Shown here in pieces: positions 6,835 through 13,453 of a DNA stretch of 13,605 nucleotides. Position numbers and translations under genes: made by a program. Source of the DNA: Bacillota bacterium (GTDB lineage Bacteria; Bacillota; Clostridia; Lachnospirales; Lachnospiraceae); NCBI GenBank assembly GCA_023398615.1, contig JAEWSD010000058.1:1-13605 (forward strand), written 5' to 3'. A model generated the notes under the pieces. It did no database searches. It was not told where the DNA came from and saw nothing but the letters and a program-made list of their open reading frames with translations. The number at the start of each line of letters is the position of its first letter. The first letter of the stretch is position 1.

Positions 6835-7926
6835 CTAACGTTCGGTACAGCTTATGCAGGGATCAATCGTAAGAATCAGGATCGGTACATCTGCAAGCTC
6901 ACAGCCTTTTAATGTCTCCAGTAATGCGGGAATGTTAGCAAAGGTAGGGGTTCTGACCCTCAGTCTGTCCAGGAATTTCGAACCGCTTGCCTTTGCATAG
7001 TAAATCACCTCACCGCGGGGCTGTTCCAATCTGGTAAAATATTCGCCGTCCGGATTTCCCTTAATCTTCTCCCTGATGCCGCCCTCGGGAATCAAATCGA
7101 TGCATTGCCCGATCAGGTCTATGGATTGGAATACCTCGTTTATCCTTACGGACATTCTTGCATAGCAATCACCTTCGTTATCCGTTACCGGACTAAACTT
7201 AAGTGCACCGTATGCCGCGTAGCCCTGCGTCCTCATGTCCGCGTCAATCCCGCTGGCCCTTGCCATCGGGCCGACTGCCCCCAGGTCGAAGGCCTGCTGC
7301 CTTGACAGCACTCCGACTCCTTTTGTACGGTGTTTAACGGAGTTATCATTCAGGAAAACCTTTGTAATCTCCCTGACCTTCTTCTCCATACCGTTTAAAA
7401 TATCTTTTATCTTTTTAAGCATATCCGCATCGATATCCTTACGTACTCCTCCGATATCGCAGACGGAAAATATTACTCTTCCGCCCGTAGTCTGCTCAAA
7501 TATATCAAGAATCTGTTCCCTCAGCCTCCAGGAATGCATGAATAAGCTTTCAAACCCAAAGGCATCCGCTAAAAGCCCCAACCATAATAAATGACTGTGC
7601 AGACGCGACAGCTCGGCCCAAATGGTTCTCAAATACCTGGCCCGTTCCGGAACCGTCACATCCATAATACTCTCTATCGTCATGCAATAACCCATGCCGT
7701 GCATAAAGGAACAGATTCCGCAAATCCTTTCCGCAACATAGGTATATTGCTGAAAATCCTTTTTCTCCACTAATTTCTCAAGCCCTCTGTGAACATAACC
7801 TATCCTGGGTATTGCTTCAACGACAGTTTCCTCTTCGAGCACCAAATCGAGATGTATCGGTTCAGGCAGAACAGGATGCTGCGGGCCGAATGGTATAACC
7901 GTTCTCTTTCCCATTTTTGTACCCAT
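6835..7926 (-). CDS. echE: Ech [NiFe]-hydrogenase large (catalytic) subunit
   Basis: The 363-residue catalytic subunit of a group 4 membrane hydrogenase. The N-terminal metal motif is RICGIC-SFM-H (C69, C72, H76) and the C-terminal motif is DPCISC (C357, C360), so all four nickel-iron cysteine ligands are present, unlike NuoD. The protein stops three residues after the last ligand (TER). There is therefore no C-terminal peptide for a HycI-type protease, as reported for some Ech and CooH large subunits. The alternative, a formate hydrogenlyase HycE, would be longer and fused to a NuoC-like domain; here that domain is the separate echD. I see no Shine-Dalgarno: the first ATG (7926) lies 3 nt from a 28-bp palindrome, and an in-frame TAA precedes it. 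The second ATG (7914) is possible. Confidence 0.94.
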   Translation of the reverse strand: MGTKMGKRTVIPFGPQHPVLPEPIHLDLVLEEETVVEAIPRIGYVHRGLEKLVEKKDFQQYTYVAERICGICSFMHGMGYCMTIESIMDVTVPERARYLRTIWAELSRLHSHLLWLGLLADAFGFESLFMHSWRLREQILDIFEQTTGGRVIFSVCDIGGVRKDIDADMLKKIKDILNGMEKKVREITKVFLNDNSVKHRTKGVGVLSRQQAFDLGAVGPMARASGIDADMRTQGYAAYGALKFSPVTDNEGDCYARMSVRINEVFQSIDLIGQCIDLIPEGGIREKIKGNPDGEYFTRLEQPRGEVIYYAKASGSKFLDRLRVRTPTFANIPALLETLKGCELADVPILILTIDPCISCTER

Positions 7927-7988
7927 TGCATAACATATCTGCGTGCAGATATGTTATCGCCACAAATAAAAAGGTTAAAAGAATCCAT
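7800..7988 (-). CDS. Doubtful small ORF overlapping the echE start
   Basis: A 62-residue frame starting MDSFNLFICGDN has a good Shine-Dalgarno (AGAAAGGA, 8005-7998) 9 nt before its ATG, runs through the palindrome and continues 127 bases into echE in another frame. The residues beyond 7926 are just echE read out of frame, so a functional protein is unlikely. It may matter because ribosomes entering here would melt the palindrome hiding the echE start. It resembles no family I recognise and may be a piece of the repeat in the spacer. Confidence 0.2.
   Translation of the reverse strand: MDSFNLFICGDNISARRYVMQWVQKWERERLYHSARSILFCLNRYISIWCSKRKLSLKQYPG
7930..7957. repeat. 28-bp palindrome abutting the echE start codon
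   Basis: ATAACATATCTGC (7930-7942) and GCAGATATGTTAT (7945-7957) are perfect 13-bp inverted repeats around a 2-bp centre. In the mRNA this would be a very stable hairpin ending 3 nt before the echE ATG, exactly where a ribosome binding site would be expected. As DNA it could instead be a protein-binding palindrome or the end of a mobile element. Confidence 0.85.
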
Positions 7989-8064
7989 ATGTGGCATTCC
8001 TTTCTTCTGTTATATTTTCTTTCAACCTTTCAAACATGCCGCTGCGCGGCACAAACAATAAGAT

Positions 8065-8093
8065 GAAGAAGCCTATGCTTTTCCGGCTTCTTC
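8065..8093 (-). repeat. Terminator-like hairpin inside the operon
   Basis: GAAGAAGCC (8065-8073) and GGCTTCTTC (8085-8093) form a perfect 9-bp stem with an 11-nt loop. On the minus (operon) strand it is followed by ATCTTATTGTTTG, a poor and interrupted T tract, so at most it would terminate part of the transcripts between echD and echE. Confidence 0.5.
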
Positions 8094-8094
8094 C

Positions 8095-8157
8095 AGTGTG
8101 AAATTTTAGAGATTCTTAGCCGATGTATTTTGTCAGCTTAGAATTTCTTTTCACACT
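8095..8157. repeat. Long imperfect hairpin with AGTGTGAAA arms
   Basis: AGTGTGAAA (8095-8103) and TTTCACACT (8149-8157) form perfect outer arms. Inside, CTTAGC and GCTTAG-type segments add imperfect pairing around a central loop. A further direct copy of TTTCACACT lies at 8186-8194, next to the echD stop codon. Confidence 0.55.
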
Positions 8158-8196
8158 TCTCTCCATTCTTGCATAATTTTTAACATTTCACACTCC

Positions 8197-8550
8197 CTAT
8201 TGGTTAAACGGAGTATCTACCGAAGTTTTATAAAGGTTATTATTATAATCCAAAACAATATTCTTTATCTTTACTCCAAAAAGTTCCTTAATCTCATTCT
8301 CATAAAGAAACGCATAAGGATAAAAACAGCTGATGCTCTCTAACTCTTCGTCACTGCCGGTTTCCAGCGTTATCCTCAGATTGATGAACTCATAATTCCT
8401 GTCAAAGGAATAGCTTAGCTCCATGCCGTCCTTATTCGTACAGGTTATGGCAACAAGGCGGTATTCTGAATTCTTAAGTTTCAGAGTCTCGGACAAAAGC
8501 TCACCGGGCAATATGATTTGTATATCCTGCTTTTCCATATTAATTCCCAT
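8197..8550 (-). CDS. echD: Ech hydrogenase subunit D (NuoC-like)
   Basis: A small soluble subunit related to the 30-kDa NuoC subunit of complex I. The signature is in the C-terminal half: PYAFLYENEIKELFGV, then LDYNNNLYK, matching the family pattern of an acidic-aromatic stretch followed by ELFGI. It has no metal-binding cysteine motif. It is expected to sit on the cytoplasmic arm, bridging the large subunit and the membrane part. At 117 residues it is a stand-alone NuoC-like domain, which separates Ech from formate hydrogenlyase, where it is fused to the large subunit. Starts at 8550 and 8538 are both possible; AGAAGG lies only about 2 nt before the first, so the second (MEKQDI) may be the true one. 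The hairpin-rich spacer begins right after its TAG stop. Confidence 0.85.
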   Translation of the reverse strand: MGINMEKQDIQIILPGELLSETLKLKNSEYRLVAITCTNKDGMELSYSFDRNYEFINLRITLETGSDEELESISCFYPYAFLYENEIKELFGVKIKNIVLDYNNNLYKTSVDTPFNQ

Positions 8551-8558
8551 TCCCTTCT

Positions 8559-8993
8559 CTATTTTGTTTTCCTTACACTCTTCTGTCTTTCTTCCAATAT
8601 TGCCAGCGCCTTCACCACTCCGTCTATGATTGCTTCGGGACGCGCGGCGCAGCCCGGTACATATACATCTACAGGCAATACTTTGTCAACTCCCCCGACA
8701 ATATTGTAGCACTCGGCAAAAATTCCGCCCGAAGTAGCACATATTCCGACTGCCACCACAACCTTGGGGTTTGCCATCTGCTCATATAGCTGCTTTACTA
8801 CAGGTATATTCTGTTCATTCACACTTCCCGTAATCAGCAAAATATCCGCATGCTTCGGGTTTCCCGTGTTTATTACGCCAAAACGTTCTACATCATATAA
8901 AGGAGTAAGGCAGGCGAGTACCTCTATATCACAGCCATTGCAGCTGGATCCGTCATAATGTAAAATCCAGGGTGATTTTTTACTAAAATTCAT
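8559..8993 (-). CDS. echC: Ech [NiFe]-hydrogenase small subunit (NuoB-like)
   Basis: The 144-residue small subunit holds the single proximal [4Fe-4S] cluster next to the NiFe site. The expected ligands are visible: C18 and C21 (SSCNGCDIE), C85 (VGICATSGG) and C115 (VPGCAARPE). The short length and absence of a Tat signal peptide show a cytoplasm-facing group 4 enzyme rather than an uptake hydrogenase with a long, exported small subunit. The AGGAG upstream overlaps the echB stop codon and is about 11 nt from the ATG, slightly long. The gene is 14 bp downstream of echB and 8 bp upstream of the first echD ATG. The next step in electron flow is from EchF through this cluster to EchE. Confidence 0.94.
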   Translation of the reverse strand: MNFSKKSPWILHYDGSSCNGCDIEVLACLTPLYDVERFGVINTGNPKHADILLITGSVNEQNIPVVKQLYEQMANPKVVVAVGICATSGGIFAECYNIVGGVDKVLPVDVYVPGCAARPEAIIDGVVKALAILEERQKSVRKTK

Positions 8994-9007
8994 ACTTACT
9001 CACACTC

Positions 9008-9865
9008 CTACTTGAAAAAAGACAGTACTACCAGATTTATTGTACCTAAAATCCCGGTAATAATCCATGTCGAACTGATTGCCAGCTGCCACTTGATACG
9101 CGCAAACGCATTATCGATCACAATTTCCAGCAGATAAACAATAATGCATGCAATTACCGCAAGAAAACGGCTTACCGGCGCCGCCGTAGCAAAGAAAACA
9201 AAAACAAGAGCCAGGGCAAAGACATTCTCATACCAATGTGTAACCTCTATCACCGCCAGGTCCTTACCCGAATATTCCGTCGTAATACCCTGCACAATTT
9301 CCTGGTGTGCATGGTGTGACAGGCTTAAATCGAACGGCGACTTTCTCAGCTTTAACGTCAATATATAGACAAGTCCGAGAAATACCCCCGGAAGCAGTAC
9401 AACAGCAGGAAGAGAGGTTGAAATGATATCTTTTATAAAGAAGCTCTTATCCGCATAGTATAAACCGATACCGGTTAACAAAACCATCGGTTCATATGCC
9501 ATCATCTGCAGCAGCTCCCTCTCCGATCCGATCGTACTGTATGGGGAATTGGAAGCGTAACCTCCCAGCACAAAAAAGATGGAGCCTAAGGTCAGGGCGA
9601 AAATCGCCAGAAGAATATCTCCGCCCAACAGCACAATAACCGTTGTAAATATTACAAATATCAGGGCAATGTATACATAAAACCTGTGCATCCGGTTAAC
9701 CTGTATCGATTCCTTCTGCAGGAGCTTTAAAACATCAAAAAAAGGCTGCAGGACGGAAGGCCCTTTCCTTCCTTGCATCCTTGCTGAAATTACCCGGTCC
9801 AGGCCCGTAATAAATCCGCCAACCAGCGGCGCCAGGACAATGATTAAAATTATTCTCAGTATCAT
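9008..9865 (-). CDS. echB: Ech hydrogenase membrane subunit B (NuoH-like)
   Basis: A polytopic membrane protein of the NuoH/HycD/EchB family, which anchors the hydrogenase module and links it to the ion-pumping subunit. Family marks are SARMQGRKGPSVLQPFFD near residues 27-44, the cytoplasmic loop SERELLQMMAYEP and the conserved PFDLSLSHHAHQE segment, with roughly eight hydrophobic stretches. An open frame continues 13 codons upstream to an ATG at 9904, but AAGGGGG is 7 nt before the ATG at 9865. That ATG also overlaps the echA stop as ATGA, so I use 9865 (285 residues, MILRIILIIV). The overlap suggests coupled synthesis of the two membrane subunits. Confidence 0.94.
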   Translation of the reverse strand: MILRIILIIVLAPLVGGFITGLDRVISARMQGRKGPSVLQPFFDVLKLLQKESIQVNRMHRFYVYIALIFVIFTTVIVLLGGDILLAIFALTLGSIFFVLGGYASNSPYSTIGSERELLQMMAYEPMVLLTGIGLYYADKSFFIKDIISTSLPAVVLLPGVFLGLVYILTLKLRKSPFDLSLSHHAHQEIVQGITTEYSGKDLAVIEVTHWYENVFALALVFVFFATAAPVSRFLAVIACIIVYLLEIVIDNAFARIKWQLAISSTWIITGILGTINLVVLSFFK

Positions 9866-11784
9866 TGTATTGCCCCCTTTACCAGAAAGATAATTTCGGC
9901 ACATAGGATTATCATCACCAATATATTACTCCAATACAGCAATTTCTTGCTTCCGAATGTTTTAGCCATATACCAGTTATGGAACTCCACCTTTCGCTTT
10001 CCGCCGAGCGCACCATAGAAGGTTACATTGTCACCGGTATTTTCACCGGACATATAGATCGGCACCAGCCTTCGCTTATCTTTTTTAAGAAGCGGTATAA
10101 AGCTTACCGGTAAAATCAAAAGCATACTGAGCATGGTAAGCATGATGCCGACATCGCTCGTCTCGATCGGTATTGACGCAGCTTGTCCAAATAGCTCCGA
10201 CAGATATGGTACTAAGGCATATTTTGATATGGCCGGGAAGGCAAAACAGGATATCACTACCAATGAGGCATGTATAAAAATCGGAATCTCTTCATCGATG
10301 TGGAATATATGCTTATACTGTTCCTTCGTATTGGCATTGGATACCAGCTTACCCATCCACTTTGTCCAGTAGAACAGGGTTACGGCACTTCCGTATGCCA
10401 GTATGATCACTGTAAGAATATTATCGGAATCAATAAAAGCTTTCATCGCAACCCATTTGGATATCAGCATACCGAACGGTGCGAGGAACATGCCGGCAAT
10501 CCCAATGATCATGTACAGGGAAAGCCTTCGGGATACTCCCATCAGAATATCCATATCCTCCACATTCCTGCTTCCCAATTGATGCTCCGTGGAACCGACC
10601 GACAGGAAGAGCAGTGATTTTGAAACCGAATGGAATATAACAAGCAAAATTGCCGCCCAAAGCGATTCCTGTGTTCCCAGGCTGGCACAGGTTACGATCA
10701 GTCCAAGATTAGCAATCGTTGAATACGCGAGAACTTTCTTTGCATCATTCTTAGAGATCGCCATCAACGAACCGGCAAGGAAAGTAATTCCACCGACAAG
10801 TGTCACAATCCTTCCGACCGAAGTCTGGCCGAGCAGCGGAGCAAGGCGGATAATCAAATAAACTCCGGCCTTCACCATCGTTGCCGAATGCAGTAAGGCA
10901 GAGGAAGGGGTAGGCGCTACCATTGCCCCGAGCAGCCAGGAAGAGAAAGGCAGCTGGGCCGACTTGGTAAGTGCGGCAATGCAAAGCAGGAATACCGGAA
11001 CGAGTACTGCTATCCCCGGCTTCATTCCAATAAGCTCCGACATTTCCAGAGTATTCAGATTCATGCCGATTAGTACGATGGCAACCGCAAAGGCCAGTCC
11101 GCCGCCAAGGTTAATTGTTAATGCTAAAAAGGAATTATTTCTTGCCTGTTCCGTCTTTGTATAGCCGATAAGCAGGAAGGAGCAAAAGGAGGTTAATTCC
11201 CAGCAGAAATACATCCATATTAAATTATTGCTCAGTATCAGTCCAAACATTGCCGACAGGAAGAAGAACAATACCGCGAAAAAGAACGACTTTCTCTCCT
11301 TATAACCGTCATGGTGAACATGATACCATTTCATATATCCGACGGCATATAAACATATCAGGCTTCCGATAATACCGACGATCAGGAGCATAACTGCCGT
11401 GAGCTTATCAAAAATGAAGACAGAGCGAACTTCGATCCCATGCTTTCCGGTAAACTCAAACCAGAGCATTAACGGTGTCTGGATAGCGGCAAACACAGAA
11501 ACAAGATACTTCCTGTTCTTAATACCCGCCGTTATCACATAAAGCGCAATTGCAATTTCAACGGCTATCATAATATTATCGATTACATGAATGCCGAAAG
11601 CCTCCGATTCAAAGGATAAAGCCATTCCGTCCCTGAAGTTGCCAAATACGGCAATCAGTGTGAGTGCCGCGGTCAGGAGTGCTCCAATCCGGACCAATAC
11701 ATTCCTTATGCTGTCTTTTCTGATCAGAAATACCGCTGCGGAAACCGCCAAAGGAAATAAGATTAAAAGAAATATAATGTTCAT
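9862..11784 (-). CDS. echA: Ech hydrogenase membrane subunit A (NuoL/Mrp-antiporter-like)
   Basis: The large ion-translocating subunit, about 640 residues, related to NuoL/M/N and MrpA/D antiporter proteins. The diagnostic stretch lies at about residues 273-308: TKSAQLPFSSWLLGAM, then APTPSSALLHSATMVKAGVY, with the functional lysine and histidine present. The conserved CWELTSF glutamate is near residue 196. The rest is a succession of hydrophobic helices, about 14-16 in total. It is expected to pump H+ or Na+ outward as ferredoxin electrons reduce protons; which ion cannot be told from sequence. ATGs occur at 11790 and 11784. AAGG is 2 nt from the first and 8 nt from the second, so I chose 11784 (640 residues, MNIIFLL). 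It is the first gene of the operon. Confidence 0.93.
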   Translation of the reverse strand: MNIIFLLILFPLAVSAAVFLIRKDSIRNVLVRIGALLTAALTLIAVFGNFRDGMALSFESEAFGIHVIDNIMIAVEIAIALYVITAGIKNRKYLVSVFAAIQTPLMLWFEFTGKHGIEVRSVFIFDKLTAVMLLIVGIIGSLICLYAVGYMKWYHVHHDGYKERKSFFFAVLFFFLSAMFGLILSNNLIWMYFCWELTSFCSFLLIGYTKTEQARNNSFLALTINLGGGLAFAVAIVLIGMNLNTLEMSELIGMKPGIAVLVPVFLLCIAALTKSAQLPFSSWLLGAMVAPTPSSALLHSATMVKAGVYLIIRLAPLLGQTSVGRIVTLVGGITFLAGSLMAISKNDAKKVLAYSTIANLGLIVTCASLGTQESLWAAILLVIFHSVSKSLLFLSVGSTEHQLGSRNVEDMDILMGVSRRLSLYMIIGIAGMFLAPFGMLISKWVAMKAFIDSDNILTVIILAYGSAVTLFYWTKWMGKLVSNANTKEQYKHIFHIDEEIPIFIHASLVVISCFAFPAISKYALVPYLSELFGQAASIPIETSDVGIMLTMLSMLLILPVSFIPLLKKDKRRLVPIYMSGENTGDNVTFYGALGGKRKVEFHNWYMAKTFGSKKLLYWSNILVMIILCAEIIFLVKGAIQ

Positions 11785-11849
11785 AGTCATCGCCTTACCA
11801 TTAATTTTATTTTATATAGAAAAAACTATCTCGTGAATAAACATTGCAT

Positions 11850-11878
11850 ATTGTATCATTTTGTATTCTTTTTTACAA
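11850..11878 (-). promoter_or_regulatory. Sigma-A-type promoter of the ech-hyp operon
   Basis: On the minus strand TTGTAA (11878-11873) and TACAAT (11855-11850) are separated by exactly 17 bp, matching the consensus at 4/6 and 5/6. Transcription would begin near 11843 and leave a leader of about 60 nt before echA. The -35 box and spacer contain TTGTA-N8-TACAA, a small dyad that could be an operator but may be chance in AT-rich DNA. Confidence 0.7.
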
Positions 11879-11916
11879 GAGAAAAGAAATGTAATTTTGA
11901 GTTATACATTGGAAGA

Positions 11917-11933
11917 TTCACAAAAATTTCACA
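11917..11933 (+). promoter_or_regulatory. Direct repeat TTCACA-N5-TTCACA between divergent promoters
   Basis: TTCACA is repeated at 11917-11922 and 11928-11933, an 11-bp period close to one helical turn. This geometry is typical of OmpR/PhoB-type response regulators binding as head-to-tail dimers. It sits 39 bp upstream of the ech -35 box and overlaps the proposed -35 element of the LysM-GH18 gene. No response regulator is encoded in this window, so the link is only a suggestion. Confidence 0.3.
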
Positions 11934-11957
11934 ATCACGGCAAAACGGCATATACTA
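11930..11957 (+). promoter_or_regulatory. Sigma-K-like (late mother-cell) promoter of the LysM-GH18 gene
   Basis: CACA (11930-11933) fits the mACm -35 element and CATATACTA (11949-11957) fits the CATA-N3-TA -10 element of sigma-K promoters; the spacing is 16 bp measured from the AC. The -10 also resembles a sigma-E box. Transcription would begin near 11965, about 33 nt before the ATG. Mother-cell expression agrees with the product type. Confidence 0.5.
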
Positions 11958-11997
11958 TTAATAAAGTCATTTTTTACGCAGTAAACTTGGAGGTCAT

Positions 11998-13299
11998 ATG
12001 CAGATTCATGTGGTAGAGCCGGGTGATACCATCACCTCGATTGCAAATCAATACGGCTTAACAACCGAACGGATCATTATCGAAAATGAATTGCCGAACC
12101 CGGAAAATCTTGTCGTAGGGCAAAGCATAGCGATACTTTATCCCGATATAGTCCATACTGTTACGGAAGGGGATACCTTGTTCAGGATATCTGAAATATA
12201 TAATGTCGAACCCTTACAAATACTGAGAAATAACCCGAATATAGCAGCAAATGAAATTCTGATTCCGGGACAGACTGTCGTTATAAGCTATAGACCGGAC
12301 GAAGAAACCGGCGGCGAAAAGCTCGGCAATCTCCTGATAAACGGATATGCTTATCCGTTCATAGACCGCACCGTACTGCGGAAAACCTTACCTTTTCTTT
12401 CCATGCTTTCCCTATTCACATATGGTTTTACCGCAGACGGCACTCTTATTCCGATCGATGATGCGGAGCTCATACAACTGGCATTGGACTTCGAGGTAGC
12501 TCCTATCATGATGCTTGCGCCGATGACGGCGGAAGGGGCATTCAGCAATGAGATTGCCCATGCCATGTTCACCAATCCGGAAGCACAGAATAACCTAATC
12601 AATAATATCATTGCAAACATGCAGGCAAAAAATTACCGGGGGCTGGATATCGATTTCGAATTCGTATTGCCGACGGACAAAGAGCTCTTTATCAGCTTTA
12701 TACAAAATGTCCAAAGCAGGCTCGCGCCGGAAGGATTCCTGACTATGGTAGCTTTGGCACCAAAGATCTCCGGCGATCAGCCCGGCCTTTTATACGCCGC
12801 CCACGATTACCCGACTATTGGTGCGACTGCCGATTACGTACTGCTCATGACATACGAGTGGGGATTTACCTTCGGGCCGCCAATGGCAACCGCTCCGGTG
12901 AATAATGTCAGGATGGTGTTGGAATACGGTGTCTCCGAGATTCCGACAAACAAGATACTTATGGGTATCCCCAATTATGCCTATGACTGGCCTCTTCCTT
13001 TTATTAGGGGAGAAACGCAGGCAGAATCCATCGGCAATGTGGAAGCAATTGAAAGGGCGGCACAATACGGAGCCACGATCGAATTTGACCAACTGGCACA
13101 GGCTCCCTATTTCTATTATACGAATGCCCAGGGAGTTCCGCATGTTGTCTGGTTTGACGATGTAAGAAGTATGGAAGCAAAATACAGGCTGATACCGGAA
13201 TTCGAGCTTACCGGCGCAGGCATCTGGCAGATCATGCGATTCTTCCCCCAGATGTGGCTGGTAGTCAATAATTTCTTCAGTATAAGGAAGCTGGATTAA
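11998..13299 (+). CDS. LysM-LysM-GH18 spore cortex-lytic N-acetylglucosaminidase (SleL/YaaH type)
   Basis: A 433-residue protein with two LysM peptidoglycan-binding repeats (about 2-47 and 52-97, each with the GDT motif) and a glycoside hydrolase family 18 domain (about 110-425). The catalytic motif GLDIDFE at 215-221 keeps the DxDxE triad; Glu221 would be the proton donor. This architecture, with no signal peptide or membrane segment, is that of SleL/YaaH. These are made in the mother cell, placed in the spore coat or cortex and cleave cortex peptidoglycan during germination. GGAGG is 4 nt before the ATG, and a sigma-K-like promoter lies upstream. The gene diverges from echA and is followed by a terminator, so it is a single-gene unit. 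Another GH18 role, such as vegetative wall turnover, is less likely. Confidence 0.9.
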   Translation: MQIHVVEPGDTITSIANQYGLTTERIIIENELPNPENLVVGQSIAILYPDIVHTVTEGDTLFRISEIYNVEPLQILRNNPNIAANEILIPGQTVVISYRPDEETGGEKLGNLLINGYAYPFIDRTVLRKTLPFLSMLSLFTYGFTADGTLIPIDDAELIQLALDFEVAPIMMLAPMTAEGAFSNEIAHAMFTNPEAQNNLINNIIANMQAKNYRGLDIDFEFVLPTDKELFISFIQNVQSRLAPEGFLTMVALAPKISGDQPGLLYAAHDYPTIGATADYVLLMTYEWGFTFGPPMATAPVNNVRMVLEYGVSEIPTNKILMGIPNYAYDWPLPFIRGETQAESIGNVEAIERAAQYGATIEFDQLAQAPYFYYTNAQGVPHVVWFDDVRSMEAKYRLIPEFELTGAGIWQIMRFFPQMWLVVNNFFSIRKLD

Positions 13300-13362
13300 G
13301 CGTTGCCCTGTTATGTAAGAATTTTATAACCGTATGCCATAAGGTAAGACAACAGACGGTCC

Positions 13363-13404
13363 GAACGGGAAGCGACAGCCAATAAAGGCCGCCGCTTCCC
13401 GTTC
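13363..13404 (+). terminator. Intrinsic terminator after the LysM-GH18 gene
   Basis: GAACGGGAAGCG (13363-13374) pairs perfectly with CGCTTCCCGTTC (13393-13404) across an 18-nt loop. A moderate U-rich tail (AGTTTAAATTATTATT) follows. On the minus strand, for the convergent YkgJ-type gene, the stem is not followed by a T tract, so it mainly serves the plus-strand gene. Confidence 0.7.
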
Positions 13405-13453
13405 AGTTTAAATTATTATTCAGGAAATCTTTGTTAAAATATTGTCATATAAT

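Larger units (their letters stand above)
7927..8196. repeat. Hairpin-rich spacer between echD and echE
   Basis: This 270-bp stretch has no convincing gene and an unusual density of inverted repeats: a 28-bp palindrome (7930-7957), a GCCACA/TGTGGC pair (7959-7964 and 7990-7995), TGCCGC/GCGGCA (8037-8042 and 8046-8051), a 9-bp stem (8065-8073 with 8085-8093) and a long dyad (8095-8157). The motif AGTGTGAAA occurs three times: on the minus strand at 8194-8186 and 8157-8149, and inverted at 8095-8103. The rest of the operon is tightly packed, so this is probably an inserted or expanded repeat element. Confidence 0.7.

Noticed and set aside
6511..8157. CRISPR array or group II intron in the spacers
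   Set aside because: There are no regularly spaced direct repeats with unique spacers, no reverse transcriptase and no recognisable domain V. The structure is inverted repeats only.
6835..8993. Formate hydrogenlyase (Hyc/Hyf) as the identity of the hydrogenase
   Set aside because: The NuoC-like domain is a separate small gene, the large subunit lacks a C-terminal extension, and no formate dehydrogenase is nearby. The six-gene order fits Ech.
6835..11784. Complex I (Nuo) fragment as the identity of the membrane operon
   Set aside because: The large subunit keeps all four NiFe cysteines, and hypA-F are in the same operon, so it is a hydrogenase.
11917..11934. Possible Rex (NADH-sensing repressor) site near the ech promoter
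   Set aside because: Rex sites are inverted (TTGTGAA ... TTCACAA). Here the two TTCACAA-like copies are in the same orientation, so the geometry is wrong.
12790..13143. 117-codon minus-strand open frame inside the LysM-GH18 gene
   Set aside because: It is antisense to the conserved GH18 domain and shows no family motif or plausible ribosome binding site.
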